A DNA stretch of 64,000 nt, from positions 186,001 to 250,000 of the forward strand of contig JAQSDM010000009.1 in assembly GCA_029945945.1 (NCBI GenBank), in the 5' to 3' direction. The notes beneath the pieces are model-generated. The model saw only the letters and a program-made list of their open reading frames with translations, did no database searches and was not told the origin of the DNA. The translations under genes and the position numbers were made by a program. This document shows, piece after piece, positions 33,836-43,021 of the stretch. Position 1 is the stretch's first letter. The number at the start of each line of letters is the position of its first letter. The stretch is from Algoriphagus sp. Lineage in GTDB: Bacteria; Bacteroidota; Bacteroidia; Cytophagales; Cyclobacteriaceae.

Positions 33836-34186
33836 TTAGAGAAATCCTAATTCTAATTTGGCAGCCTCAGACATCATGTCCTGAGAGTAAGGAGGGTCAA
33901 ATGTGATCTCAACTTCCACATTATTAATACCTTGGATCTGTTGGATTTTTTCTTTGACTTCTGTTGGAATATATTCTGCAGATGGGCAATTCGGTGAAGT
34001 CAGCGTCATCATCACATAAACATTATTTACAGGATAGACTGTAATTTCGTAGATGAGTCCCAAATCATAAACATCTACAGGAATTTCAGGGTCATAAACA
34101 AGCTTGATTGCCTGAATCACTTTTTCTTTCAAATTTGCGATTTGTCCTGCTTGTCCGTTGTCTTCCGTCTCCATATTCTCAGACAT
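33836..34186 (-). CDS. DUF59/MIP18-type SUF accessory protein
   Basis: 116 residues: a variable 15-residue N-terminus, then a DUF59 domain with LVYDPEIPVDVYDLGLIYEI, VMMTLTSPNCPSAEYIP (conserved Cys in SPNCP) and VEITFDPPYSQDMMSEAAKL. Proteins of this type, often annotated SufT-like, help mature Fe-S proteins. It overlaps the sufE gene by 8 bp and is followed by bacilliredoxin, consistent with a role in the Suf pathway. Confidence 0.92.
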   Translation of the reverse strand: MSENMETEDNGQAGQIANLKEKVIQAIKLVYDPEIPVDVYDLGLIYEITVYPVNNVYVMMTLTSPNCPSAEYIPTEVKEKIQQIQGINNVEVEITFDPPYSQDMMSEAAKLELGFL

Positions 34187-34610
34187 TTTGTTTGGTTTGA
34201 AACGCCAGAGCGTAAAGTTTAATTTGCTTAATCATAGACGCAAACCCGTTGGATCGTTGACTCCCAATAATGCTTCCCATTCCAATCCGGCTGACGAAAT
34301 CTAACTCAGCCTTCATGATTTCTTCTGGTTTACGATTATTCAGTACGCGAAGCAGAAGCGAAATCAAACCCTTCGTAATGTCGGTATTGGAATCCGCCTT
34401 GTAATTAATTTTCCCGTCTTGCTCGTCTGCAATAAGCCATACTTTTGACTGACATCCTTTTATGATGTTTTCCTCTTTTCTTTCATTTTCCGGAAAAGGG
34501 GCAAGGCTTGCTCCCAATTCCATAATGTAAAAAATGGTAGACTCTTTGTCATCTCCGAGGATTTCAAACTCAGATACTATCTCGTCCTGTATGTCTTGAA
34601 TACTGCTCAT
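34179..34610 (-). CDS. sufE: SufE-family sulfur acceptor
   Basis: 143 residues. The persulfide-accepting cysteine lies in IIKGCQSKVWLIADEQDG, the family signature, and the N-terminal region has MELGASLAPFPENERKEEN. It takes sulfur from SufS and hands it to SufBCD. Its ATG overlaps the sufS stop (ATGA) and its end overlaps the DUF59 gene. Confidence 0.96.
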   Translation of the reverse strand: MSSIQDIQDEIVSEFEILGDDKESTIFYIMELGASLAPFPENERKEENIIKGCQSKVWLIADEQDGKINYKADSNTDITKGLISLLLRVLNNRKPEEIMKAELDFVSRIGMGSIIGSQRSNGFASMIKQIKLYALAFQTKQNV

Positions 34611-35830
34611 TTGTTTTTGATTCTGGCGATTTTGGCTACGCTTTCAGCCAATTTCTCAATTTCATTTCTGGTGTTGTAAACAGCAAACGAAGCCCTTACA
34701 GTTCCTTCAAGCCCTAATCTTTTCATCAAAGGTTGGGTGCAATGGTGGCCAGTTCGGACGGCAATCCCATTTGCATCGAGCATCACACCAACGTCAAAAG
34801 GATGCATATCCTTGATATTGAAAGACAACACACAGACTTTTTCCTTTGCTGTCCCAACCGGAATAAATCCTTTGATCGAGGTCAAAAGTTCATTTGAATA
34901 GGAGAGGAGATCGTCTTCGTGCATTTTTATATTCTTTTTCCCAAGGCTTTTGATGAAATCCAGAGATGTTTTGAATGCAATTACGTCCGCAATATTCGGC
35001 GTTCCCGCTTCAAATTTGAAAGGGATATCGTTGTAAGTGGTTTTTTCGAAAGTTACTTCCTTGATCATTTCACCTCCTCCAAGGAAAGGCGGCATTGCTT
35101 CCAGGATTTCCCTTTTGCCATAAAGAACCCCGAGTCCTGTCGGACCATAAAGTTTATGAGCTGAAAAAGCCAGAAAATCGCAATCCAAATCCTGTACGTC
35201 AATTTCCAGGTGACTGGTGCTTTGAGCTCCATCCAAAAGGACTTTTGCCCCAATTTGGTGAGCAGCATCAATGATTTTTTTGACGGGATTGATCGTTCCC
35301 AACGCATTGGAGGCATGAACGATGCTGACCAATTTGGTTTTTGGAGAAAGCAGCTTTTGGAATTCCTCAAAGATTATTTCTCCGGATTCTGTGATCGGAA
35401 TGATTTTCAGAACTGCTCCTTTTTCCTCGCAGAGCATCTGCCAAGGCACAATGTTAGAGTGATGCTCTAATGTGGAAATGATAATTTCGTCATCTTTACC
35501 TATGAATTTCCGCCCGAAAGTTTGAGCAACAAGGTTGATGCTTTCTGTTGTTCCTTTTGTAAAAATGATTTCAGCAGATTCTTTTGCGTTGATGAATTCA
35601 CGCACCGCTTCGCGAGTTGCCTCATAATAACGGGTCGCCCGATCTGCCAAAGCGTGAGCTCCGCGGTGGATATTGGAATTATCTTGAGAATAATAAGTCG
35701 ACAAAGCATCCAAAACCGACTGTGGCTTTTGAGTGGTTGCGGCATTGTCTAAATAAATCAAGGGCTTGCCATGTACTTCTTGGTGAAGTACAGGAAACAA
35801 GCCCCTGATTTGATCTATGTTTAAACTCAT
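34607..35830 (-). CDS. sufS: SufS cysteine desulfurase
   Basis: 407 residues starting MSLNIDQIRGLFPVLHQEVH at ATG 35830; the open frame runs 34 residues further into sufD but those are not conserved. The PLP lysine is in AFSAHKLYGPTGLG, with substrate/cofactor residues in YLDNAATTQKP, TLEHHSNIVPWQ and DGAQSTSHLE. The catalytic cysteine is in VRTGHHCTQPLMKR. It supplies sulfane sulfur from cysteine for Fe-S clusters. It lies 4 bp downstream of sufD. Confidence 0.96.
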   Translation of the reverse strand: MSLNIDQIRGLFPVLHQEVHGKPLIYLDNAATTQKPQSVLDALSTYYSQDNSNIHRGAHALADRATRYYEATREAVREFINAKESAEIIFTKGTTESINLVAQTFGRKFIGKDDEIIISTLEHHSNIVPWQMLCEEKGAVLKIIPITESGEIIFEEFQKLLSPKTKLVSIVHASNALGTINPVKKIIDAAHQIGAKVLLDGAQSTSHLEIDVQDLDCDFLAFSAHKLYGPTGLGVLYGKREILEAMPPFLGGGEMIKEVTFEKTTYNDIPFKFEAGTPNIADVIAFKTSLDFIKSLGKKNIKMHEDDLLSYSNELLTSIKGFIPVGTAKEKVCVLSFNIKDMHPFDVGVMLDANGIAVRTGHHCTQPLMKRLGLEGTVRASFAVYNTRNEIEKLAESVAKIARIKNK

Positions 35831-35834
35831 TTGA

Positions 35835-37103
35835 TTAGAGTTTGCTGCCCAGTCTTTGCTGAACCAACTCAGTGCAGTAAGTCCGGAAGCTTTCTTCTTC
35901 GATATGTTCGAGTACTTCACCGGCAAAAGCATAAAGCAAAAACCCTCTTGCCTGGTCTTTGCCGATTCCTCTGGCTTGAAGGTAAAATAATGCTTCTTCG
36001 TCCAATTGACCTGTGGTGCAACCGTGAGAGCATTTCACATCATCCGCCCAAATCTCCAATTGAGGTTTGGTGTTGACAGTAGCGTCTTCTGAAAGCAGAA
36101 TGTTATTGTTTTGCTGGAATGCGTTGGTTTTCTGTGCGTCTTGACGTACAAAGATTTTCCCGTTGAAAACTCCTCTGGATTGATCATCAAGGATCCCTTT
36201 ATAAAGCTCATTAGATTCTGCATGGGGAATAGTGTGATCCACGTTGGTATGGTTATCGACGTGAGCTTTGCCGTTGAGTAGATACAATCCGTACATATTT
36301 CCTTCTGAATTACTTCCAAGGAGATTCAAACTCAGATTGTTTCTGACCATTTCACCGGAAAGAGAAATGGTAACGGAATTAAATTTTGAATCCTTCTGAA
36401 TATCAGTTTCGATGTTACTTACTTCGAAAGCATTCTTGCCTTCGTTTTGCAGTCTGTAATAATGAACATGAGAATTAAGTGCTCCTTTGATCTCAACTAC
36501 TTTATTGATGAAATAAGGGGACTCACTCAAATTAATGCTTTGGTCTATAAAAGTGACCTCGGCGAAATCACCCACTTCTATCCAAACTCTTGGCTGAATT
36601 ACAGCGCCAGAATTTTCTTTGTTGAAGAAAAGGAGCAGGATCGGTTTTTCTATCTGTGCTTTTTTAGGGACGCTGATGAAAATACCATTTTCGAAGGAAG
36701 CTTGATTTAATGCACAAAAGGCATCTTTACCAGGCTTAGCTATACTTCCGATAGCTGTTTCCGGCTTTTCGGACAATAAGCTCACTTCTAATCCGTCAAT
36801 GATTGAGGAAAGAGAAGGCTGGAATTTTCCATTGGTGAAAACCAAAATATCACCCGAGAAACCTTCAAAAATTGCTGATTTAACTGTTTCAGCAGATACT
36901 TCAAACGATTGAGCAGGGGAGAGTTGCTGGAAAGTTTGTTCCAGTTTTTTGGTGATTCCGGTAAATTTATATTCCTCAGCTTTCGCACCAGGAAGTCCCT
37001 GAGCGAGGTAGCTGGATTTGGCTTCATTTCGGGCGTCTTCGAATCCTGAGTGGGCAGATTCCAATAATCCCTCGAAAAGGTCTTGTTTTATCAAAGTACT
37101 CAT
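35835..37103 (-). CDS. sufD: SufD scaffold subunit
   Basis: 422 residues. The C-terminal half is the right-handed beta-helix of SufB/SufD proteins, with LNGKAHVDNHTNVDHTIPHA, SNELYKGILDDQSRGVFNGK, VRQDAQKTNAFQQNNNILLS and DDVKCSHGCTTGQLDEEALF (conserved Cys-His region). It forms the SufBC2D scaffold with SufB and SufC. It sits between sufC (21 bp) and sufS (4 bp). Confidence 0.96.
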   Translation of the reverse strand: MSTLIKQDLFEGLLESAHSGFEDARNEAKSSYLAQGLPGAKAEEYKFTGITKKLEQTFQQLSPAQSFEVSAETVKSAIFEGFSGDILVFTNGKFQPSLSSIIDGLEVSLLSEKPETAIGSIAKPGKDAFCALNQASFENGIFISVPKKAQIEKPILLLFFNKENSGAVIQPRVWIEVGDFAEVTFIDQSINLSESPYFINKVVEIKGALNSHVHYYRLQNEGKNAFEVSNIETDIQKDSKFNSVTISLSGEMVRNNLSLNLLGSNSEGNMYGLYLLNGKAHVDNHTNVDHTIPHAESNELYKGILDDQSRGVFNGKIFVRQDAQKTNAFQQNNNILLSEDATVNTKPQLEIWADDVKCSHGCTTGQLDEEALFYLQARGIGKDQARGFLLYAFAGEVLEHIEEESFRTYCTELVQQRLGSKL

Positions 37104-37124
37104 GAGTCGTTTTTTAGAGGGAAA

Positions 37125-37889
37125 TCAGACAGTTGCTTCAGAATCGACTGCTTCTTTGATCCAGTCGTAGCCTTTTTCTTCTAATTCCATTGCAAGTTCT
37201 TTGGTTCCGGATTTCACGATTCTGCCTTTGTAAAGCACGTGTACGAAGTCAGGAACAATGTAGTCCAGCAACCTCTGATAGTGAGTCACTACGATTGTTG
37301 CAGTCTTATCAGACTTTAATTGATTCACACCATTGGATACAATGCGGAGCGCATCGATGTCCAATCCTGAATCAGTTTCATCAAGGATCGAAAGTGTAGG
37401 CTCAAGCATTGCCATTTGGAAGATCTCGTTTCTCTTCTTTTCTCCACCGGAGAAACCTTCATTCAGAGATCTGCTCAAAAGCTTCTGGTCGATTTCGACT
37501 AGCTTCATTTTCTCTTTCATCATCGTCAGAAACTTCACAGCGTCCAAAGGCTCTTGTCCTCTGTATTCTCTGACCTGATTTACTGCAGTTCTGAGGAAAT
37601 TGGTTGAGGACACTCCCGGGATTTCCACAGGATATTGGAAAGCCAAAAATACACCTTCTCTTGCACGGTCTTCAGGCGCAAGATCCAGCAGGTTTTTTCC
37701 TTTGAAAATTACCTCGCCTTCAGTCACCTCATATTCTTCTCTTCCTGCCAAAACTGAAGCAAGGGTTGATTTTCCGGAACCATTTGGCCCCATGATTGCG
37801 TGAACTTCACCGGCTTTTACTTCCAGATTGATACCTCTCAAGATTGGAGTTCCTTCAATGGAGGCATGGAGATTTTTTATACTTAGCAT
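37125..37889 (-). CDS. sufC: SufC ATPase
   Basis: 254-residue ABC-type ATPase: Walker A IMGPNGSGKSTLASVLAG, Q loop FLAFQYPVEIPGV, signature NEGFSGGEKKRNEIFQMAML (the SufC-specific GGEKKRNE) and Walker B LSILDETDSGLDIDAL, followed by the switch histidine in VVTHYQRLLDYI. It drives conformational change of the SufBCD scaffold. Same operon, 47 bp after sufB. Confidence 0.97.
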   Translation of the reverse strand: MLSIKNLHASIEGTPILRGINLEVKAGEVHAIMGPNGSGKSTLASVLAGREEYEVTEGEVIFKGKNLLDLAPEDRAREGVFLAFQYPVEIPGVSSTNFLRTAVNQVREYRGQEPLDAVKFLTMMKEKMKLVEIDQKLLSRSLNEGFSGGEKKRNEIFQMAMLEPTLSILDETDSGLDIDALRIVSNGVNQLKSDKTATIVVTHYQRLLDYIVPDFVHVLYKGRIVKSGTKELAMELEEKGYDWIKEAVDSEATV

Positions 37890-37936
37890 GATTCTATTTT
37901 TTCAATTATTCAATATTCTATTCTTTCAAATAGAGA

Positions 37937-39382
37937 TTATCCAACAGATCCTTCGAGCGTCAAAGCCAACAATTTCTGAGCTTCAACTGCGAATTCCATA
38001 GGAAGTTGGTTTAATACTTCTTTTGCATAACCATTAACAATTAAGGCTACTGCATCTTCTGTAGAGATACCACGCTGATTGCAATAGAAAATCTGATCCT
38101 CACCGATTTTTGAAGTCGTGGCCTCATGTTCTACTTTTGCAGTAGGGTTGTTGATATCGATGTAAGGGAATGTATGAGCCCCGCATCTGTCACCCATTAA
38201 TAAGGAGTCGCACTGGGAGAAGTTTCGAGCATTGGTCGCGCGCTTCATCACCTGAACTTGACCTCTGTAAGAGTTTTGTGATTTTCCTGCGGAAATTCCT
38301 TTAGATACGATTCTGGATTTGGTGTTTTTTCCAATGTGAATCATCTTCGTTCCTGTATCAGCCTGCTGGTAGTTGTTTGTCACGGCTACTGAGTAAAACT
38401 CACCGATGGAATAATCTCCTTTCAGAATACAAGAAGGATATTTCCAAGTGACAGCAGAACCTGTTTCTACCTGAGTCCAGGAGATTTTGGAATGGTCACC
38501 GGCACAGATTCCTCTTTTTGTTACGAAATTGAAAATTCCGCCTTTTCCGTTTTTGTCACCTGGGAACCAGTTTTGAACGGTTGAATATTTTACCTCGGCA
38601 TGAGCACCGGCGTAGATTTCAACAACCGCTGCGTGAAGCTGATTTTCATCTCTTTGTGGAGCTGTACAGCCTTCCAGATAGCTTACGTAAGACTCGTCTT
38701 CAGCTACGATAAGTGTTCTTTCGAACTGACCTGTGTTCGCAGCGTTGATTCTGAAATAAGTGGAAAGCTCCATTGGGCAACGAACACCCTTTGGAATGTA
38801 GCAGAACGAACCATCAGAGAAAACTGCTGAATTCAATGCTGCATAATAATTATCTGTCATCGGGACTACTGATCCCAAATATTTCTTGATTAACTCAGGA
38901 TGCTCTTTAACAGCTTCGCTAAAAGAGCAAAAAATGATACCAAGCTTGCCTAGGGTGTCTTTAAAGGTTGTTGCTACTGATACGGAGTCCAATACTACAT
39001 CAACTGCAACTCCCTCAAGTCTCTTTTGCTCATTCAGTGAGATACCCAATCGCTTATAAATCTCGAGCAACTGTGGGTCCACCTCATCAAGATTTTTAGT
39101 TTTTTTGGCTTGTTTTGGAGCAGAATAAAAGACCAGAGATTGAAGGTCAATTTTAGGATAATGAACATTAGCCCAAGTTGGCTCAGTCATATTTTCCCAA
39201 GTTTTATAAGCCTTAAGTCTCCAATCAAGAAGCCATTGAGGTTCTTCTTTCTTTGTAGAAATCCATCGGATAATACTTTCATTCAGCCCAATGGGCGCCT
39301 CATCAGCTTCCATTTTAACTGACCAGCCGTGTTCATATTCTTTGGAAGTAAGATCTTCTAAAATTTGGTTGTCTTTGCTCAT
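37937..39382 (-). CDS. sufB: SufB scaffold subunit
   Basis: 481 residues, first gene of the suf operon. Conserved regions are [100 protein letters not shown] and [20 protein letters not shown] (SufB-type cluster ligands). It builds the Fe-S cluster with SufC and SufD. The 240-bp upstream region has no plain TAnnTTTG box, only the near-match TAATTTG on the minus strand, and no IscR-like gene was seen. Confidence 0.97.
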   Translation of the reverse strand: MSKDNQILEDLTSKEYEHGWSVKMEADEAPIGLNESIIRWISTKKEEPQWLLDWRLKAYKTWENMTEPTWANVHYPKIDLQSLVFYSAPKQAKKTKNLDEVDPQLLEIYKRLGISLNEQKRLEGVAVDVVLDSVSVATTFKDTLGKLGIIFCSFSEAVKEHPELIKKYLGSVVPMTDNYYAALNSAVFSDGSFCYIPKGVRCPMELSTYFRINAANTGQFERTLIVAEDESYVSYLEGCTAPQRDENQLHAAVVEIYAGAHAEVKYSTVQNWFPGDKNGKGGIFNFVTKRGICAGDHSKISWTQVETGSAVTWKYPSCILKGDYSIGEFYSVAVTNNYQQADTGTKMIHIGKNTKSRIVSKGISAGKSQNSYRGQVQVMKRATNARNFSQCDSLLMGDRCGAHTFPYIDINNPTAKVEHEATTSKIGEDQIFYCNQRGISTEDAVALIVNGYAKEVLNQLPMEFAVEAQKLLALTLEGSVG

Positions 39383-39531
39383 GGGATGAGTTATTTAGAC
39401 TAATTACATATTAACTGCGAATGTACAACATATAATCAAATTACAATGTTCGCTGCCAGGCTAAAAATCTATTAAACCATTCAATTCTTAATTCAAAATG
39501 ATACTTAGCTTGATTTTGAGGCACATTTGGT

Positions 39532-39563
39532 CAAAAAAAAAGTGTTGCTGCTGCAACACTTTT
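39532..39563 (-). terminator. Terminator of the Lrp-family gene
   Basis: Stem AAAAGTGTTGC/GCAACACTTTT, loop AGCA as read on the minus strand, followed by a T run; 60 bp downstream of the stop at 39623. Confidence 0.85.
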
Positions 39564-39622
39564 GGAAAACGAAATTCGAAAATTATCGAATTTTTATTTA
39601 TTTAGATTTAATCTTAATTGGA

Positions 39623-40096
39623 TTATTTTACAGTTTCAAAAAACTGAATTGGGCGATTTATAGATTCTTCCAAAACAATCAAAGTCTCTGTTCTGTCGAT
39701 TCCCTCAACTTTTTGAATGCTATTAAGGACCAAACGTAGATGATTCGTATCCTTGCAGATTATTTTTGCAAATATGGAGTAGTTACCTGTTGTATAATAA
39801 GCGCTTACGACTTCCGAAATGGACTTTAATTTTTCTATTACATTATCATAGAGCGAACTCTTCTCAAGATAAATCCCAAGAAAGGCAGAAATGTCATAAC
39901 CTAATTTTGAGAAATCAATATTGAGGGTGGCACTTTTTACAATGCCCATATCTTCTAATTTCTTCATTCTGACATGAACAGTACCAGAAGACACGAAGAC
40001 TTTTTTCGCAATTTCGGTATATGGTGTTTTGGCATCCTCATTTAATAGAGAGATGATTTTGAGGTCTATGTTGTCGATATCTAAAATTTTATCCAT
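39623..40096 (-). CDS. Lrp/AsnC-family transcription regulator
   Basis: 157 residues. N-terminal winged helix-turn-helix at about 5-60 (DNIDLKIISLLNEDAKTPYT, EIAKKVFVSSGTVHVRMKKL) and a C-terminal RAM ligand-binding domain at about 70-150 (SAFLGIYLEKSSLYDNVIEK, YYTTGNYSIFAKIICKDTNH, VEGIDRTETLIVLEESINRP). Such proteins form octamers sensing amino acids. It is divergent from the 40496 gene across a 399-bp interval and probably autoregulated. Which genes it controls is unknown. Confidence 0.94.
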   Translation of the reverse strand: MDKILDIDNIDLKIISLLNEDAKTPYTEIAKKVFVSSGTVHVRMKKLEDMGIVKSATLNIDFSKLGYDISAFLGIYLEKSSLYDNVIEKLKSISEVVSAYYTTGNYSIFAKIICKDTNHLRLVLNSIQKVEGIDRTETLIVLEESINRPIQFFETVK

Positions 40097-40213
40097 TTTC
40101 CTTGGTCGGATTTAGATGATTTATAATTATTGCGCCTGTAAATTAGAGATTGTTCAAAATAATGCAAAATTTTTTTTTCAATTTGTAATTTTATCTTAAA
40201 ACCATTTACTTTG

Positions 40214-40395
40214 GGCTTGGATAGAATGACTTCAGAAATATTTGGTCATCTAATCAATAGGTCAAATTAAAATTTGGTTTTTCTCCATTTTCCAAATTTT
40301 GACCTTACTTAATTCGAAACTTTTAATCTCTAAAGTTATATTTGGGTTTATATTCTGAAAAGAGTCTTGCTGATGGCAAGACTTTTTTGTTTTTA
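40214..40395 (+). ncRNA. Candidate small RNA in the 399-bp gene-free interval
   Basis: The interval 40097-40495 has no ORF worth calling, yet the plus strand carries an orphan intrinsic terminator, AGTCTTGC/GCAAGACT with loop TGATG (40363-40383), followed by TTTTTGTTTTT. The only gene to its left points away. Upstream are a bulged hairpin (GGTCAAA/TTTGACC plus ATTTGG/CCAAAT, 40260-40304) and two possible starts. One is TTTG (40182-40185) with TACTTTG (40207-40213), giving about 175 nt. The other is a perfect -7 box TATATTTG at 40337-40344, giving about 45 nt. No known RNA family was recognised. Confidence 0.4.
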
Positions 40396-40419
40396 AGCTA
40401 AAATTTAAAATACAAAAAA

Positions 40420-40451
40420 TTGCATTTGAAAATTTTTATTCTGTATTTTTG
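40420..40451 (+). promoter_or_regulatory. Promoter of the 40496 gene
   Basis: TTG at 40420-40422 and TATTTTTG (exact TAnnTTTG) at 40444-40451, spaced 21 bp, 44 bp upstream of ATG 40496 and downstream of the orphan terminator. Confidence 0.5.
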
Positions 40452-40495
40452 AAGTGTTATCGGATTAAAATAAATTCAACTCAACTTTTAAAATC

Positions 40496-41005
40496 ATGAA
40501 GCACATACTGCTTTTATGCCTTTTTCTAAGCGTGCCACTCGCAAGCGGAGATCTAATTGCACAGGAGTCTGCTGAGGTGGTAGAAGTCAGATTAAACTCA
40601 ATCCAATACCATAAATTAAGTTTGAGAAATCTGGCGACAAGTTCAGAATTAGAGAAGGCGTCACTTCCTGATGACCTTGAAATTAAACCTTTATCAGTTG
40701 TAGAGGAAAATGTCGCAAGAAACCTGAATTCACATTGGGCTTGGGCTGAATATTCATTAGATATGATTGACAGTTATTCTCCGTTTTTGTTCAGGACAAA
40801 GAAAAGTTCTTCGATAAAGGAGATTAAAGTTTTGTTGCAGGTTAATTCCCGAGGAAGACTGAGTGGATTTGAAGTAGTTGGAGATGTAGATAGAGGAACC
40901 CGTGAGCGATTAGATCATATTTTAAGAAAACTTCCTGACTGCAAACCTGTTCCGGGTTTTGAAAAATATGGTCAGGAGACTTTCGAATTGACAATCAGAA
41001 AATAA
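40496..41005 (+). CDS. Secreted protein with TonB-C-like C-terminal domain
   Basis: 169 residues with signal peptide MKHILLLCLFLSVPLASGDL ending near LIAQ. About residues 105-169 (IKVLLQVNSRGRLSGFEVVG, LRKLPDCKPVPGFEKYGQET, FELTIRK) follow the pattern of the TonB C-terminal domain: a strand, a G-rich turn, a helix, then a P-containing strand. The rest is unassigned, and a role in energy transfer is not supported because a membrane anchor of TonB type is missing. Single gene with its own promoter and terminator. Confidence 0.7.
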   Translation: MKHILLLCLFLSVPLASGDLIAQESAEVVEVRLNSIQYHKLSLRNLATSSELEKASLPDDLEIKPLSVVEENVARNLNSHWAWAEYSLDMIDSYSPFLFRTKKSSSIKEIKVLLQVNSRGRLSGFEVVGDVDRGTRERLDHILRKLPDCKPVPGFEKYGQETFELTIRK

Positions 41006-41011
41006 AATATT

Positions 41012-41036
41012 AAGCCGGTTTATCCGGTTTTTTTTT
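41012..41036 (+). terminator. Terminator of the 40496 gene
   Basis: Stem AAGCCGG/CCGGTTT (one G-T pair) with a 5-nt loop, followed by a run of Ts, 7 bp after the stop. Confidence 0.85.
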
Positions 41037-41095
41037 GAGTGGTTGGTTTTGCCTTGATCCCTGTTTCTATTTTTAAGGGATCAACCACCTCGAAC

Positions 41096-43012
41096 ATGAA
41101 AAAAATCTTTTCGATTTCAATCCTCACTTTCGCTTCTGGTTTGGCGTTTTCGCAAGTCAAGCCTTTCAGCCCTGAAAGTGTTTTTCCTGAAGCTAACCCC
41201 AAACTTAAATTCCACACCGTAAAAGGTGAACGACATGGGCCTTCGTTTTTCAAGAAATTTGAATTTCCCGAAGTAGAGTATGTGCCAGGGGAGACCTTGA
41301 ATTTTGAAAAGTACCATACAGTAGAGGTGATGTACCACTGGTATACTAAATGGGCGGAGCAATATCCGGATATCGTTGACTTATATGTGATTGCAGATTC
41401 TTATGAAGGAAGACCAATCCTTCAGATGACTTTGACCAACAAGAAAACAGGCAAGGATACTGATAAACCTGCTGCTTACTTTGAAGGTGGCAGACATTCC
41501 GGCGAAATTACTGCAAGTGAATCAATCCTTTGGCTGACTCAGCATTTGCTGGAGAATTATGGGAAGGATCCTGAAATCACAAAACTGATAGATTCAAAAG
41601 CAATTTATCTCAGACCCCAGAACAATCCGGACGGGTCAAACATGTATCTGTATACTGAGCAAAGTAACAGAAGTACCGTGAAGCCTCATGATACAGACAG
41701 GGACGGCTTATTGGATGAAGATCCTTCAGAGGATTTGGACGGAGACGGAATTATTTACCAAATAAGAAAAAAAGCAGTAACTCCTGAGGAAAAGGAAAAA
41801 GCCAACTTCATAGTAAACCCTGAACATCCATCAGGTAAACTAATGAAACGCGTATTGCCCGGCAAAGGAGATTATTTGATGTATTCCGAAGGAATCGATA
41901 ATGATGGAGACGGATCTTTCAACGAGGATGGAATTGGCGGACTTGATCTTCACAGAAACTATCCTGAAAACTGGAGACCAGATATTGCAGGAGATTTGAC
42001 AGGAAGAGGTTTCACCCAATTCGGAGCCGGTGAATATCCGTTAAGTGAGGTTGAATCGAAATCAACAGTACTTTGGATGCTTAGCCATCCCAATATCTCT
42101 GTGGTGAACTCGATGGATACTCGGGTTCCTATGCACTTGCGCCCGCCCTCCACTTCAAAAAGCGAAGAAAGAATGTATCCTTCAGACTTGGCGATTTACA
42201 GAGAAATGGACGAATTGGGGCTTTCCTTCACGGCATATCCATGGGCGGGAGATGTCTATGAGACGTACAGTACCCGCTATAAAGTAAATGAAATGACCGG
42301 TGATCCGCTCAAGCCAACACCCTTATTCGGCCATGGACCTGATTTCGGTTACTTCTATTATGGAAGTATCTGGTATGGAGATGAGCTTTGGAACAATGGA
42401 GCTATGAAGGACTATAACAGCGACGGAATTTATGACGATTACGACGGATTGGTCTGGGATGAAGCTGAGAATGAAGGCAAAGGATTCAAATCCTGGTTGG
42501 CAATTTCTCATCCTACGCTAGGTGAAGTTGAAATTGGAGGATTCCATCCGAAATTCTTTGGCCAAAACGGTCCTGCCTGGCAGCTCGAAAACTGGGCGAA
42601 GAAGCAAGCCCAATTCAATCTTGCGATGGCTTTGAGGCTTCCTCAACTCACAATCTCTGATATGAAAGTGAATAAAACATCTCCGGGAGAATTCGAAATT
42701 TCTCTGGAATGGAGCAATACTGGCGGTCTTCCTGTTGCGCTTGAGCAGGCCAAATTGGTGAAGATTGTTCAGGAAGATCGGGTGATGCTTGACTTTGACA
42801 AAGAGCTGATCAAAGGGTATGAAAATGCCAAAGTCAAAATCATTAGTCCTGATTTGTTTGAGAAAACGATCTACTCAGGATATACGGGAGTGGGAGAAAA
42901 GAAGATTGCAACTTTCAAAGTGAAGGTCGAAGGAAATCAAGAAGTAAAAGGAAAAATCAAACTTTCTTCCACCCGCGGTGGTCTTCTTGAAAGAGAATTT
43001 ACATTGAAATAA
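41096..43012 (+). CDS. Secreted M14-family zinc carboxypeptidase
   Basis: Start ATG 41096 (MKKIFSISILTFASGLAFSQ is a signal peptide); the GTG at 41039 only adds untranslated-looking leader and a terminator T tract. The catalytic domain has the zinc ligands HSGE in YFEGGRHSGEITASESILW, the substrate-side motif LRPQNNPDGSNMY, GLDLHRNYPENW, a later His in VPMHLRPPS, and the general base Glu in GEVEIGGFHPKF. The C-terminal 110 residues form a beta-sandwich-like extension (ISLEWSNTGGLPVALEQAKL). It acts on peptides outside the inner membrane. It is followed after 9 bp by an S9 peptidase gene. Confidence 0.88.
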   Translation: MKKIFSISILTFASGLAFSQVKPFSPESVFPEANPKLKFHTVKGERHGPSFFKKFEFPEVEYVPGETLNFEKYHTVEVMYHWYTKWAEQYPDIVDLYVIADSYEGRPILQMTLTNKKTGKDTDKPAAYFEGGRHSGEITASESILWLTQHLLENYGKDPEITKLIDSKAIYLRPQNNPDGSNMYLYTEQSNRSTVKPHDTDRDGLLDEDPSEDLDGDGIIYQIRKKAVTPEEKEKANFIVNPEHPSGKLMKRVLPGKGDYLMYSEGIDNDGDGSFNEDGIGGLDLHRNYPENWRPDIAGDLTGRGFTQFGAGEYPLSEVESKSTVLWMLSHPNISVVNSMDTRVPMHLRPPSTSKSEERMYPSDLAIYREMDELGLSFTAYPWAGDVYETYSTRYKVNEMTGDPLKPTPLFGHGPDFGYFYYGSIWYGDELWNNGAMKDYNSDGIYDDYDGLVWDEAENEGKGFKSWLAISHPTLGEVEIGGFHPKFFGQNGPAWQLENWAKKQAQFNLAMALRLPQLTISDMKVNKTSPGEFEISLEWSNTGGLPVALEQAKLVKIVQEDRVMLDFDKELIKGYENAKVKIISPDLFEKTIYSGYTGVGEKKIATFKVKVEGNQEVKGKIKLSSTRGGLLEREFTLK

Positions 43013-43021
43013 TAACGAGAG

